DNA of 47,396 nucleotides from Thermoplasmata archaeon (GTDB lineage Archaea; Thermoplasmatota; Thermoplasmata; GCA-020350865). The translations under genes were made by a program, and so were the position numbers. Positions 1 through 8,721 of the stretch are shown piece by piece. The stretch lies in the NCBI GenBank assembly GCA_020348445.1, contig CP070751.1, positions 3,318,841-3,366,236 of the forward strand, read 5' to 3'. The notes beneath the pieces were generated by a model. It made no database searches, was not told the DNA's origin, and saw nothing but the letters and a program-made list of their open reading frames with translations. Numbering within the stretch: position 1 is the stretch's first letter; each line of letters begins with the position of its first letter.

Positions 1-2
1 AG

Positions 3-440
3 AAGATCACCGAGCTTGAGGAAAGCCTTAAAGTTGGAGAGGAAACCTTAAAATCTAGAGAGGAGGAGCTTGAGAAGTTAAAAAGTGAAATCGAGGAAAC
101 AAAGAAAGCGAAAGATGTTGAGGAATCTGAGAGGATCACTGAATTGGATTCAAAGATTAAGGAGCAGACTGATAAGATCTCAGAACTTGAGGAAAACCTG
201 AAGAAGGGAGAAGAAACTTTAAAATCTAAAGATGATGAGCTTGAAAAATTAAAGAGTGCAATTGAGGAAGCAAAGAAGGCAAAAGAGGTTGAGGAATCTG
301 AGAGAATCAGCGAATTGGACTCGAAAGTCAAGGAACAGAGCGAGAAGATCGCTGAGCTTGAAGAAAACCTGAAAGAGAAGGAAGAGACCCTCGAGGGCAA
401 GGAAAAGGAGCTGGACGGGCTTCGCCAAACTATTGAAGGA
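3..440 (+). repeat. 171-bp tandem repeat inside the coiled-coil gene
   Basis: The protein phrase K-I-x-E-L-E-E starts at nucleotides 3, 174 and 345, exactly 171 bp (57 codons) apart. The second phrase reads KISELEENL and the third KIAELEENL, each preceded by SERI(T/S)ELDSK. Copies 1 and 2 are close to identical; copy 3 decays after about 30 codons. The array may continue to the left of the window. Confidence 0.85.
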
Positions 441-3400
441 GATAAGATCACCTTAGAGGAGAAAAGGACGTCCCTGGAAGAAAAAGATAAGGAAATACAA
501 GAAAAATTAAAAGAAATTGAGAAAGGGAAAGAGGCCCTAGAAAGCAGGGAAAAGGAATTTGTAGATCAAAGAGAGGATGTGGAAAGGAAAAATGAAGATT
601 TATTGAAAAGAGAAGATGAAGTTCAAGCATTGAAAAATGATTTGGAGCAAAGGGAATCTGACATGCAAAAATCTGAAAAGGAATTTGAAAGCAAAAAGAG
701 TGAGCTTGAAGACCTTTTGAAGAGGGTAGAAGAGGAAAAAGAGGCTGTAAAAGGCGAGGAAAAGGAGAAGATCATCTCTTTGGAGGAGCAGATTGCCGAG
801 CTAAATTCAAAGATATCCAGATATGAGGGTGAAAAAGAGGATTTGAGGGAGTCTTTGAGTGCAAAGGAAAAGGAGCTTTTAGAATTTCAGTCCAAGTACG
901 ATGAGGAAAAGAAGGTCCAAGAAGAAAAAATGGCTGCAATAACCAAAGAAAGAGCTGAATTTGAGGAAAAGGGAAGGGCTATAGAGGAACAATTAAAACA
1001 ATTTGAAGAGGAGAAAACTTCTATATCGGACAAGGAGAAGGAAATTCAGGATAAAGACAAGGAATTTACAGAATTAAAAGAGGAGCTGGAAAAGACACAA
1101 AAGGACCTGTCCAAGAAAGAGGAGAGCCTAAAATCCCTTAAAAAGGAGCTAAAACAAAGGGAAAAGGAGCTCAAGAAATCAGAAAAGGGCCTTGAAAAGA
1201 AAAAGGACGAGGTACAAAGGCTACTTACAAGGGTGGAGGAGGAAAAAGAGGCTGTAAAAGGCGAGGAGCAGGAGAGAATACTAGCATTGGAGCAGCAGAT
1301 TTCGGATTTGAACTCAAAACTCTCCCAATATGAGAGTGAAAAGGAGGAGCATGATGAAATCCTTTCAGAAAGGGCAAGGGAACTGGATGAAATGAAGGTG
1401 GGCTATGAAAAAGAAAGGGATTCACTGGCTGAGCAAGTTGAGTCTCTTACCAAGGAGAAGGGAAGTTTAGAGGAGAGAGTAGCGGAGCTTGAGGATGATA
1501 TATCCAAATTCGCAAAAAGGGAGAAGAAACTCGGCAAAAAGGAGAAGGAGACCGAAACAAAGGAACAGGATCTGGAGGCAAGGGAGGATAGTCTAAGAAC
1601 CGAGGCAAAAGAGCTTGTGGAATTGGATAAAAGGCTCAAAGAACAGATGGCAGAGCTAGATGGCAAGGAAAAGGAATTTGAAAAGAAAAATAGGTCTTTG
1701 GAGAAGAAAATCGAGAGATTCACAAAACAAGATGCCGAATTTAGGCAGAGGAAGAAAGATCATAGCCTTGAGGCAATGCGTCTGGGCAGGGAAAGAAAGA
1801 AAATAGAGCGGGAAATCGCTGATATCGAGGAGTTAAGACAGGCCCAAGAGGATGAGAGAAAGGAAAAAGAGGATGCCTTAAAGGAGCTTGAAGATAAAAT
1901 CCAAAAGAGAAATGAGGAGCTGGACGGAAGGTCCGCGGAACTTGATGAGAGAAAGGACGAACTCGATGCCCAGGTAAAATCCCTTGAGGAACGCACAAAC
2001 GAATTGGTGCAGGAAAGGGCATCATTTGAGGAGCAAAGAAAGGAACTTGAGGAACTACAAGACACCATAGAGAGCCAAAGAAAGACCCTTGAAAAACAAA
2101 GCAACAGCGTTTCTCAGCAGATGGAAAAGCTCGAGGTAAAAAAGGAAGAACTCAAGGGCTCAAAAGAGGAGATAAGGGCCCTGGAAAGACAGAGAAAGAG
2201 CGAGGAAAAGGAGCTTCAAAGAAGAGAAAAGGAGCTGGAAAAGGAAGCATCAAGCCTTGAGGATGAGAGTACCAGGCTAAAAGAAAAGGAAAGTGAGCTT
2301 ACTGAATTTGAAAAGAGGCTTGCTGTGCGGCAAAAGGAATTGGATGGGCAAAAGGAAAGGCTGGAAGAAGAACTACAAAGCTCGAAGGAACAGAACAAGG
2401 AACTAAAGAGATTGATTCAAGATGCCCAGGAAAGAGAAAAGCAGATAGAGATTACCGAAGGAAAATTGAGTGTTTCACTGGAGGATTTTGCACTAAGACA
2501 AAGGGAGTTTAAGAAAAGGGAGAAGGCAGTGGAGGCCGAGGTCAAAAAGGTTCAGAAAATAAAGGGAGATATCGATGCAAAGGAGGCAGAATTCCAAGAG
2601 CGGGAGGCTGCGATACGCAGTGAAAGAAAGGAAATCGATAATCTGATGAAACAGGTGGATAAGAAGACCAAGAAGCAAGAAACTGTTGAAAAACGGTTAA
2701 AAGATATAGCCAAGGAGAACGCTGAGGCCAAACGGGCTCTCAAGGAAAGAGAAACCAGGTTGTATGATCAGGAAGATGATATACTCACCAGGATGGAGGC
2801 TTTAACAGAAAACGAGGCCAAGTTCGCCGCAGATATGGAGGTTTTGGCAAAAAGAGAGGGCGATCTTACGGACCGGGAAAAGAAGCTCGAAGGTTTGGAT
2901 GTGCAGCTTAAAACCCTCACCAAAACACTTGAGGGGAGGATGGAAGAGGTAACTTTCGAGAAGAAAAAACTTGAGGAGGAAAAGGCGAATTTGGAAAAAT
3001 TGGAAGGCAAATACAATACCAATGTCTCTGCTTTAAATGAAACGGAAAAGACGCTCAAGGACAGGGAAACAAGGATTTTGGATATAGAGGATAGGATGAG
3101 GAGGGAAGCCGAGCACCTTGAAAAGGACAGGGAAGCCTTAAAGGCAAAGGGTGAGGAGATAGAGACAGTGAAGGCAAGTGCTCTGGCTGTTATGAAGTAT
3201 GCAAAGACATTGCAGGAGAAAAAGAAGGAGGAGCTTTTAATCCAGTTAAAAAGAGAAAACGAGAGGCTGGATCAGCAGAGGGCAGATATCGAGAAGAAGT
3301 TGAAGGAAAAGGAAATGGCACTTGACACAAAGACAAAGAAAATCGAGGAGGTCTTGGCAGATGCTGTGGAGAGGTCCTCGCGACTGAAGTGGAAGGAAGA

Positions 3401-3791
3401 GGAGCTCGAGGTGGAAATGGGGAAGCTAAAACGGGAAAAGGAGGAAATCTCAGGTGTTTGGAAGAAATTCGAGGAGGAAACCAAATCATTGGCAGCTGCT
3501 GAGAAGAACCTGGATGCAACAATCGTAAATAAGGTGAAGACGGCAACTGCAAAGGAGAGAAAGAAATTTAACAAGAAGCTGGAGGATTTGAAAGCAAAGG
3601 AAAAGGAGCTAAAGGACAAGGAGCGGGAGCTAAAAAGAAGGGAGGATGCTTTTGGAGGAACAGGTGCCCTTGCCAAAAGAGAAAAGGAGCTTAAAAAACG
3701 GGAGGAGGCCCAAAAGAAGAGGGAAAAGGACCTCGAGAAGAGAAAGGAGCACCTCGATGAACTGAGAAAGATGTTAAGTGATCTACTATAA
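3..3791 (+). CDS. Giant coiled-coil protein, 5' end outside window
   Basis: The frame is open from the first complete codon of the window to the TAA at 3789-3791, so this is the 3' part (about 1262 codons) of a larger gene. A TTG at 144 lies inside the reading frame and is not a credible start, because matching coiled-coil sequence continues upstream of it. The protein is almost entirely Glu/Lys/Leu heptads with no visible enzymatic motif, signal peptide or membrane segment. It contains a 57-residue tandem repeat near the window edge and a second duplicated block about 169 residues apart. The C-terminus is very basic and acidic (KEKELKDKEREL type) and ends in LSDLL. A structural or scaffold role (chromosome, cytoskeleton or cell envelope) is inference only; an SMC- or Rad50-like ATPase would need head domains, and none are seen in this part. 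Confidence 0.85.
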   Translation, partial: KITELEESLKVGEETLKSREEELEKLKSEIEETKKAKDVEESERITELDSKIKEQTDKISELEENLKKGEETLKSKDDELEKLKSAIEEAKKAKEVEESERISELDSKVKEQSEKIAELEENLKEKEETLEGKEKELDGLRQTIEGDKITLEEKRTSLEEKDKEIQEKLKEIEKGKEALESREKEFVDQREDVERKNEDLLKREDEVQALKNDLEQRESDMQKSEKEFESKKSELEDLLKRVEEEKEAVKGEEKEKIISLEEQIAELNSKISRYEGEKEDLRESLSAKEKELLEFQSKYDEEKKVQEEKMAAITKERAEFEEKGRAIEEQLKQFEEEKTSISDKEKEIQDKDKEFTELKEELEKTQKDLSKKEESLKSLKKELKQREKELKKSEKGLEKKKDEVQRLLTRVEEEKEAVKGEEQERILALEQQISDLNSKLSQYESEKEEHDEILSERARELDEMKVGYEKERDSLAEQVESLTKEKGSLEERVAELEDDISKFAKREKKLGKKEKETETKEQDLEAREDSLRTEAKELVELDKRLKEQMAELDGKEKEFEKKNRSLEKKIERFTKQDAEFRQRKKDHSLEAMRLGRERKKIEREIADIEELRQAQEDERKEKEDALKELEDKIQKRNEELDGRSAELDERKDELDAQVKSLEERTNELVQERASFEEQRKELEELQDTIESQRKTLEKQSNSVSQQMEKLEVKKEELKGSKEEIRALERQRKSEEKELQRREKELEKEASSLEDESTRLKEKESELTEFEKRLAVRQKELDGQKERLEEELQSSKEQNKELKRLIQDAQEREKQIEITEGKLSVSLEDFALRQREFKKREKAVEAEVKKVQKIKGDIDAKEAEFQEREAAIRSERKEIDNLMKQVDKKTKKQETVEKRLKDIAKENAEAKRALKERETRLYDQEDDILTRMEALTENEAKFAADMEVLAKREGDLTDREKKLEGLDVQLKTLTKTLEGRMEEVTFEKKKLEEEKANLEKLEGKYNTNVSALNETEKTLKDRETRILDIEDRMRREAEHLEKDREALKAKGEEIETVKASALAVMKYAKTLQEKKKEELLIQLKRENERLDQQRADIEKKLKEKEMALDTKTKKIEEVLADAVERSSRLKWKEEELEVEMGKLKREKEEISGVWKKFEEETKSLAAAEKNLDATIVNKVKTATAKERKKFNKKLEDLKAKEKELKDKERELKRREDAFGGTGALAKREKELKKREEAQKKREKDLEKRKEHLDELRKMLSDLL
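690..1430 (+). repeat. 507-bp offset internal duplication
   Basis: The block around RVEEEKEAVKGEE occurs at about 723 and again about 1230, offset by 507 bp (169 codons). The surrounding residues also align (LNSKISRYE against LNSKLSQYE). About 27 nucleotides centred on the VKGEE codons are nearly identical, so this is a genuine duplication rather than generic coiled-coil similarity. Confidence 0.7.
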
Positions 3792-3849
3792 ATGTATCTA
3801 TGATTTTAAAAGCTATGGAAATATAATTCCAATTTGGGAGGTGAGCGAG

Positions 3850-4278
3850 ATGCAGTCAAAGGAAGAGATTAATCACATCGTGATAAAACTGGATGATGGT
3901 GAGGATCTATTAAGTGAGCTTGATAAGGTTATAGAAAAACACAATATCTATTCAGCTCTTATACTCTCGGGCATAGGCATGCTAAAGGATTTTAATATAG
4001 GTTATTATAACGGTAAAAATTACATCAAAGAAAATTTTGTGGATCCAATGGAGCTTCTGTCCATGCATGGAAGCATTGCAAAGGAAGGGGAGAGTAGGAT
4101 TCACATCCACGTTAGCTTAGCAAATAACGAGCACAAGGTATTGGGCGGGCATCTGTTTTCTGCCAAGGTGTGTGTCCTAAACGAGATAGTGCTTTTAAAG
4201 TTGAACGAGATGGTACTTTTACGGAAATTAAATGAGAAAAGTGGATTGGCAGAACTCGCCATTTTGGACGAAAAGTAG
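3850..4278 (+). CDS. PPC/DUF296-domain protein
   Basis: A 142-residue protein matching the small archaeal PPC (DUF296) fold, a trimeric domain that stands alone in prokaryotes and is fused to AT-hooks in plants. Visible hallmarks are the motif R-I-H-I-H-V-S-L followed about 14 residues later by L-G-G-H-L, the conserved His-rich and GGH segments of the family, and an early A-L-I-L-S-G-I-G-M strand. A longer frame begins at 3778, overlapping the previous gene, but ATG 3850 has a good ribosome binding site (GGAGGTGA at about 3838-3845) and gives the usual family length; an in-frame GTG at 3841 is an alternative. The precise function is unknown; DNA binding is not established for stand-alone archaeal members. 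Confidence 0.85.
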   Translation: MQSKEEINHIVIKLDDGEDLLSELDKVIEKHNIYSALILSGIGMLKDFNIGYYNGKNYIKENFVDPMELLSMHGSIAKEGESRIHIHVSLANNEHKVLGGHLFSAKVCVLNEIVLLKLNEMVLLRKLNEKSGLAELAILDEK

Positions 4279-4437
4279 GAAAGTTCGGATTTTTCTCGGT
4301 ATTTTTTTCCATATCGAGGGAATCTCATATCCGCAACATGCTATAATTGGGGCTTAGTATACGATAACAATACTTAAGAAGGATTACGCATTTTCTATTT
4401 CCTTAAAGCCAAGAAGTGGGAAAACCAAGGGAGAAAA

Positions 4438-6324
4438 ATGACGCTTAAACTCAAAGAAAAGCTCCAGACTCGGCTGAAAAACGAATTCGAGATCTACGCG
4501 TTAATGGTAGTATTTGGAGTGTGGTACCTTCTTAATATTGGGGGTGCAATCAGAGGTGATGAGGCGATATTCACACTTCAGGGATACTATTTTATTAAAG
4601 GCAACATGTCTGCTGAGCAATTTAGGCCGATGTCCAGGTACTTCTTTGGATTAGGGCAGTTGATGTTCGGCAGAACTACTTTTGGTGCCAAAATATTTGT
4701 ATTGATTTTTGGAATACTCACGATTTACCTCACCTATCACGTGGCAAAGGATCTAAGCAATCGCCTAAACGGCTTCATTGCGGCCCTGATTCTCGGTATG
4801 ATCCCACTCTACGGTGATCTGTGCGTACAAGCCCTGATGGATATTATGTTGGCCTTCTTTGTGATGTTGTTGTTCTTCTTTTTAATTAAGTACGAAAGAG
4901 CCCAGGATATCATAAAAAAACAGAGATTCCTTTTCTTGGTGGGCATACTTTCGATTTGCACGTTGGCGACAAAACTCTACGGTGTGTTCTTCTCCTTGGT
5001 TGTGTTTATCATCCTTTTGCATGGTGAATGGAAAACCATAAAATCCATTCAATTGTTTAAACTCAAGAACATGGTCAAAAGATTTAAAAAGAATCTCGTT
5101 CTGTTGCCTGTGTTCGTGATATTGGGGGTGCTATTCGGTCTTCTGATGAGAGCCCAATTATCTGATTATTGGGAAGGTGCAGGTGAAAAGGGAAGGGCAG
5201 ATATCTTGGATCTTCTTCCTGGCTTCTTGGACAACATAGTCTTAAACATGGACGGTTCTGAGGCTTATGGATTTTTTATTGCTATTGGTGTTGTGCTCTT
5301 TTTCATATTTTGGATGATCTGCGCCCTTGTGGGTAGGGAAAGCCTTAGAACATTGAAATATCTGGCGACAAAAAAGGGGCTGGATAGACAATATCATTTA
5401 TTGATCTTTATATTGGGGGCCATCATCGGATTTATTATCATCTATTCACCATATATTCACAATCCCATCACTTTATTTACTCAGATTCTGGTGAACCAAA
5501 CAATTCACTTGAAACAGAGTTCCCCAAGGGAGGTGGGAGGTGTTATTTACGATACTGCACCCTGGTGGTCGTATCTGTATTGGATGTATATCTATCTTAG
5601 TATAACGTTCATTGTTGGTTTAATAGTTGGACTGTGCTACACAGCCTTTAAGTTCATAAAGAAGGAAAGTGTGGATAAGATGTACAATATGTTATTTTTG
5701 TACACGTTTATTCCTTTAGCACTTCTCAGCAGTCTCAGTTTGAAATTTTTCAATTATTTTGTGATCCTGTTTCCGCTGTTCTCAATATATATGGTCATCC
5801 AGGTCACCTCATTAGTGGAAAGAATCGGCAATAGGCTCCCAATAGGGACAATTAAAAGTAATACGAGAGTGCTTTCCGTATCCTCCATAGCAGTTTTGAT
5901 GCTTCTTCCTGGTCCATTGTGGATGACCCTCGATGATCCCAGTCTGGGATTCGATTCCGACTATGATGATGTGGGGGAACTCATAGTAGATTATGTGGAT
6001 GAACATCCTGATGATAACATACGAATAGTGGCTTTTGACATACTTGCAGTGGAATTCTATCTACCAGATAGAGTCCTTAATAAGGTAGAGATCATACCCC
6101 TTTTAGCAGATAACTTTTCCAAAGACATTCTCGGTAGATCTTATACTTATTATTCAGATGAGGTTATGGTTAGTATGTCACAGAATAATGAGATCCATAT
6201 GGTCGTTGATGAGCCAAGCAAAGGAAAAGATATAGAGAGCTTGATGAGGGGCTATGTCGTGGGTAATAACACAGCCATAAATCAAATTAATGATAACCTT
6301 TTTGTATACATTCTCGTTGAATGA
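4438..6324 (+). CDS. Polytopic GT-C glycosyltransferase (PMT/ArnT-like)
   Basis: A 628-residue protein with about 10-12 predicted membrane segments followed by a soluble C-terminal part of roughly 120 residues. After the first membrane segment comes R-G-D-E-A (D41, E42), the acidic first-loop motif of GT-C enzymes of the PMT/GT39/ArnT type, which use a polyprenyl-phosphate-linked sugar and act on the outer face of the membrane. It is followed 130 bp later by a dolichyl-phosphate-mannose-synthase-like gene, which would make exactly such a donor, so the two probably form a protein or lipid glycosylation step. The ATG follows AAGGGAGAAAA. The acceptor and the sugar cannot be read from the sequence. 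Confidence 0.8.
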   Translation: MTLKLKEKLQTRLKNEFEIYALMVVFGVWYLLNIGGAIRGDEAIFTLQGYYFIKGNMSAEQFRPMSRYFFGLGQLMFGRTTFGAKIFVLIFGILTIYLTYHVAKDLSNRLNGFIAALILGMIPLYGDLCVQALMDIMLAFFVMLLFFFLIKYERAQDIIKKQRFLFLVGILSICTLATKLYGVFFSLVVFIILLHGEWKTIKSIQLFKLKNMVKRFKKNLVLLPVFVILGVLFGLLMRAQLSDYWEGAGEKGRADILDLLPGFLDNIVLNMDGSEAYGFFIAIGVVLFFIFWMICALVGRESLRTLKYLATKKGLDRQYHLLIFILGAIIGFIIIYSPYIHNPITLFTQILVNQTIHLKQSSPREVGGVIYDTAPWWSYLYWMYIYLSITFIVGLIVGLCYTAFKFIKKESVDKMYNMLFLYTFIPLALLSSLSLKFFNYFVILFPLFSIYMVIQVTSLVERIGNRLPIGTIKSNTRVLSVSSIAVLMLLPGPLWMTLDDPSLGFDSDYDDVGELIVDYVDEHPDDNIRIVAFDILAVEFYLPDRVLNKVEIIPLLADNFSKDILGRSYTYYSDEVMVSMSQNNEIHMVVDEPSKGKDIESLMRGYVVGNNTAINQINDNLFVYILVE

Positions 6325-6454
6325 TGGCTAAAAAGATTTAGGCCTAAAATAAAATCAATAATTAAAAATAGAATTCAAACTAACAAGCAGATAAACTTTA
6401 TCTATTTCAAGTTCGTTATACTCTCGATAGCTGGCAATTTCTGGTTGTGTACAG

Positions 6455-7228
6455 ATGTTATCAATAGTTGTACCTACCTACAATGAGAAAAGGAATATTC
6501 CACAGCTTCTTAAAAGGATATTTAAAGTGCTTGATGATAATGATATTGAGGGCGAGGTAGTGATTGTGGACGATAACTCCCCAGATGGGACGGCAGATTT
6601 GGCATGCAAACTGAAAAATAAATACAACGTTCAAGTGATATTACGAAAGAACCAGCGGGATTTTGCCTCTGCCGTATATACAGGCATAGATAAAGCAAAA
6701 GGTGATATTTTCTGCGTAATGGACGGTGATCTCAGCCATCCTCCTGAAATCCTTCCAATAATGTTCAATAAAATTGACGGGGGGGAAGCTGAGCTTGTTG
6801 TAGGCAGCAGACATGTGAAAGGTGGAGGTATTGAGAATTGGCCTGCAAGTAGGAAGTTGGTATCAAAATGCGCATCTCTTATCGCCAGGCCTTTAACCAA
6901 CGTGAAAGATCCCATGTCAGGTTTTTTCATGCTAAAAAAAGACGTTATAGACGGCGTTTGTCTAAGAACAGAGAACTACAACAAGGTATGCCTTGAAATA
7001 ATTGTTAAGGGAAATTATAACTGCGTAGTTGAAGTGCCATATATATTCAGGGACAGGGAAGAAGGTGAGAGCAAACTCGATGGCAAGGTTATTTTTAATT
7101 ACCTCTTTCACACACTAAGGCTTTACTTTGCAAAAAAAGGCGCATCTTCTAAGACCGAAAAACTTAATCTTGCTTCTGATGGAAGCTCAAATCAGTCTTC
7201 ATTTGATAATGGCCTAAAAAAGTGCTGA
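6455..7228 (+). CDS. Polyprenyl-phosphate mannosyltransferase-like GT2 (DPM1 type)
   Basis: A 257-residue GT-A family 2 glycosyltransferase. It starts MLSIVVPTYNE; D-D-N-S-P-D-G-T (39-46) binds the nucleotide sugar, the D-x-D is M-D-G-D-L-S-H-P-P (D90, D92), and the R-x-x-G-x-S-K-L motif typical of dolichyl-phosphate mannose synthases lies near residues 206-213. There is no C-terminal membrane domain, so it resembles the single-domain catalytic subunit. Its likely product is polyprenyl-phosphate-mannose or -glucose, the donor for the upstream GT-C enzyme. The last codons overlap a GTG of the next frame, suggesting translational coupling with the eIF2B-like gene. Confidence 0.88.
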   Translation: MLSIVVPTYNEKRNIPQLLKRIFKVLDDNDIEGEVVIVDDNSPDGTADLACKLKNKYNVQVILRKNQRDFASAVYTGIDKAKGDIFCVMDGDLSHPPEILPIMFNKIDGGEAELVVGSRHVKGGGIENWPASRKLVSKCASLIARPLTNVKDPMSGFFMLKKDVIDGVCLRTENYNKVCLEIIVKGNYNCVVEVPYIFRDREEGESKLDGKVIFNYLFHTLRLYFAKKGASSKTEKLNLASDGSSNQSSFDNGLKKC

Positions 7229-7230
7229 TA

Positions 7231-8154
7231 ATGATGAATGCAAAAGAGTTGCTTAAGGAGATTGAATGCGACAATATATCAGGTGCTGTGGAGCTTGCGC
7301 AAAAAGCCATTAGATATCTTACTGTTTTCTCAGATTCCCTTGATTCTGAGGATCCGAGCATTTACCAAGAAAATATGATTGAAATTGGAAGACAGGTAAT
7401 AGACGCCCAGCCCTCAATGGCTCCCCTCTTCAATGTCGTTAATTGCGTGCTGTTTCAGGTTGAAGAAGGGGTAAAACGTGGGAGTTCTGTTGCAGAATTA
7501 AAAATAAAGATAAAATCGGTTCTAGAGGGATTACAAAAAGAATACGAAAACTCCCTGATAAAGATACAAAAACATTTTATTAACATAATTAAAGATGGGA
7601 GTACAATCATGACCCACAGCTACTCCTCCACTACAATCAAATCCTTGATTTTTGCACATCGCGAAGGAATAAAAATGAACGTCATGGTCACGGAATCCAG
7701 ACCTCTATATGAGGGGAGGAGGACGGCCCAGATATTGGCTGAAAATGGTATTAAAACCGTTTTAATAGCTGATATGGCCTCATTTTATTATCTGTCTGAT
7801 ATCGATTTGATACTCACAGGCTGTGACTGCATTTGTCAAGAGGGAATTGTCAACAAGATAGGAACAAAGGGACTGGCAATTGCTGCATCCCAATTTGATA
7901 TACCCTATTATATCGTCAGTGAGAAGAGTAAATTCCTGCCCTCGAAATACCTGCACCAACCGAAGATAGACGAGAGGGAATCAGATGAGATATTTGAGAA
8001 CCCTGGTAATATCCAGGTTAAAAACATCTACTTTGATATCACACCGCTTAGGTTTGTAAAAGATGTTATAACGGAAGAGGGGGTATTGAATACCCAGGAT
8101 GTCCCGGGGCTTCTGGATAAAATGGAAGTATTTGAAAGCTTAATTGTCAGGTGA
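7231..8154 (+). CDS. eIF2B alpha/beta/delta-family protein (not a typical isomerase)
   Basis: About 307 residues with an N-terminal helical region and a C-terminal Rossmann-like eIF2B/MtnA/ribose-1,5-bisphosphate isomerase domain. Family motifs are V-T-E-S-R-P-L-Y-E-G-R, G-C-D-C-I-x-x-E-G-x-V-N-K-I-G-T and, near the end, Y-F-D-I-T-P-L-R-F-V-K-D-V-I-T-E, which resembles eukaryotic eIF2B alpha and delta. In the isomerases the catalytic Cys sits in T-H-C; here the equivalent is T-H-S, while the Asp of G-x-D is kept. This argues for a regulatory or translation-associated role rather than sugar isomerisation, but that is inference. A GTG at 7222 overlaps the upstream gene; ATG 7231 or 7234 is the more likely start. 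Confidence 0.8.
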   Translation: MMNAKELLKEIECDNISGAVELAQKAIRYLTVFSDSLDSEDPSIYQENMIEIGRQVIDAQPSMAPLFNVVNCVLFQVEEGVKRGSSVAELKIKIKSVLEGLQKEYENSLIKIQKHFINIIKDGSTIMTHSYSSTTIKSLIFAHREGIKMNVMVTESRPLYEGRRTAQILAENGIKTVLIADMASFYYLSDIDLILTGCDCICQEGIVNKIGTKGLAIAASQFDIPYYIVSEKSKFLPSKYLHQPKIDERESDEIFENPGNIQVKNIYFDITPLRFVKDVITEEGVLNTQDVPGLLDKMEVFESLIVR

Positions 8155-8265
8155 TTTTCCCCTTAAGTTTTTGATAAGAACAACGATGGATTTACAGATA
8201 AAAATATTACATCAAAAAAATTATCAGACCTAAGCCCGATACCTGATAAACAAAGGAGTATAAAA

Positions 8266-8694
8266 ATGGAAATCAGAACCTTAAAAATCGAGGATTATGA
8301 CTCCTTAATTGCGTTATGGGAATCCGCGAATTTGCCCTACAAACCTCAGGGTAGGGACAGTAAACGGGAGATGAAAAGACAAATTGAATGCGATTCGGAC
8401 CTCATGCTAGGAGCATTTGAAGATGGAAATTTAATTGGTGTGATTTTCGGAACCGACGATGGAAGAAAGGGCTGGATCAATCGCCTAGCAGTTGAACCTT
8501 CGCATGAAAGAAAAGGTTTGGCCAAAAAGCTTATTCTGGCTGTGGAGGATGCTTTGAGGGCGCGAGGGCGTAAAATAATATGCACGCTCATTGAGGATTG
8601 GAACAAAGGCTCTTTGATTCTCTTTAAAAAAATGGATTATGTCAAGCATGAAGACATCTTTTATCTCTCCAAACGTGAGGATGATGACGTCTGA
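8266..8694 (+). CDS. GNAT-family N-acetyltransferase
   Basis: A 142-residue single-domain GNAT enzyme. It opens with MEIRTLKIEDYDSLIALW, typical of RimI-like acetyltransferases. Motif A is L-A-V-E-P-S-H-E-R-K-G-L-A-K-K-L, containing the R-x-x-G-x-A acetyl-CoA pyrophosphate loop, and the tail G-S-L-I-L-F-K-K-M-D-Y matches motif B (x-x-L-Y-x-K-x-G-F). AAAGGAG lies 7 nt before the ATG. The substrate is unknown; it could be a protein N-terminus or a small amine. It ends 27 bp before the SHMT-like gene and may be cotranscribed with it. Confidence 0.88.
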   Translation: MEIRTLKIEDYDSLIALWESANLPYKPQGRDSKREMKRQIECDSDLMLGAFEDGNLIGVIFGTDDGRKGWINRLAVEPSHERKGLAKKLILAVEDALRARGRKIICTLIEDWNKGSLILFKKMDYVKHEDIFYLSKREDDDV

Positions 8695-8721
8695 TAATAT
8701 GAACTTCGGGGGTGAACTGGA

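Noticed and set aside
1403..3676. Long minus-strand Ser/Phe-rich frames
   Set aside because: They are antisense shadows of Glu/Lys codons in the coiled-coil gene.
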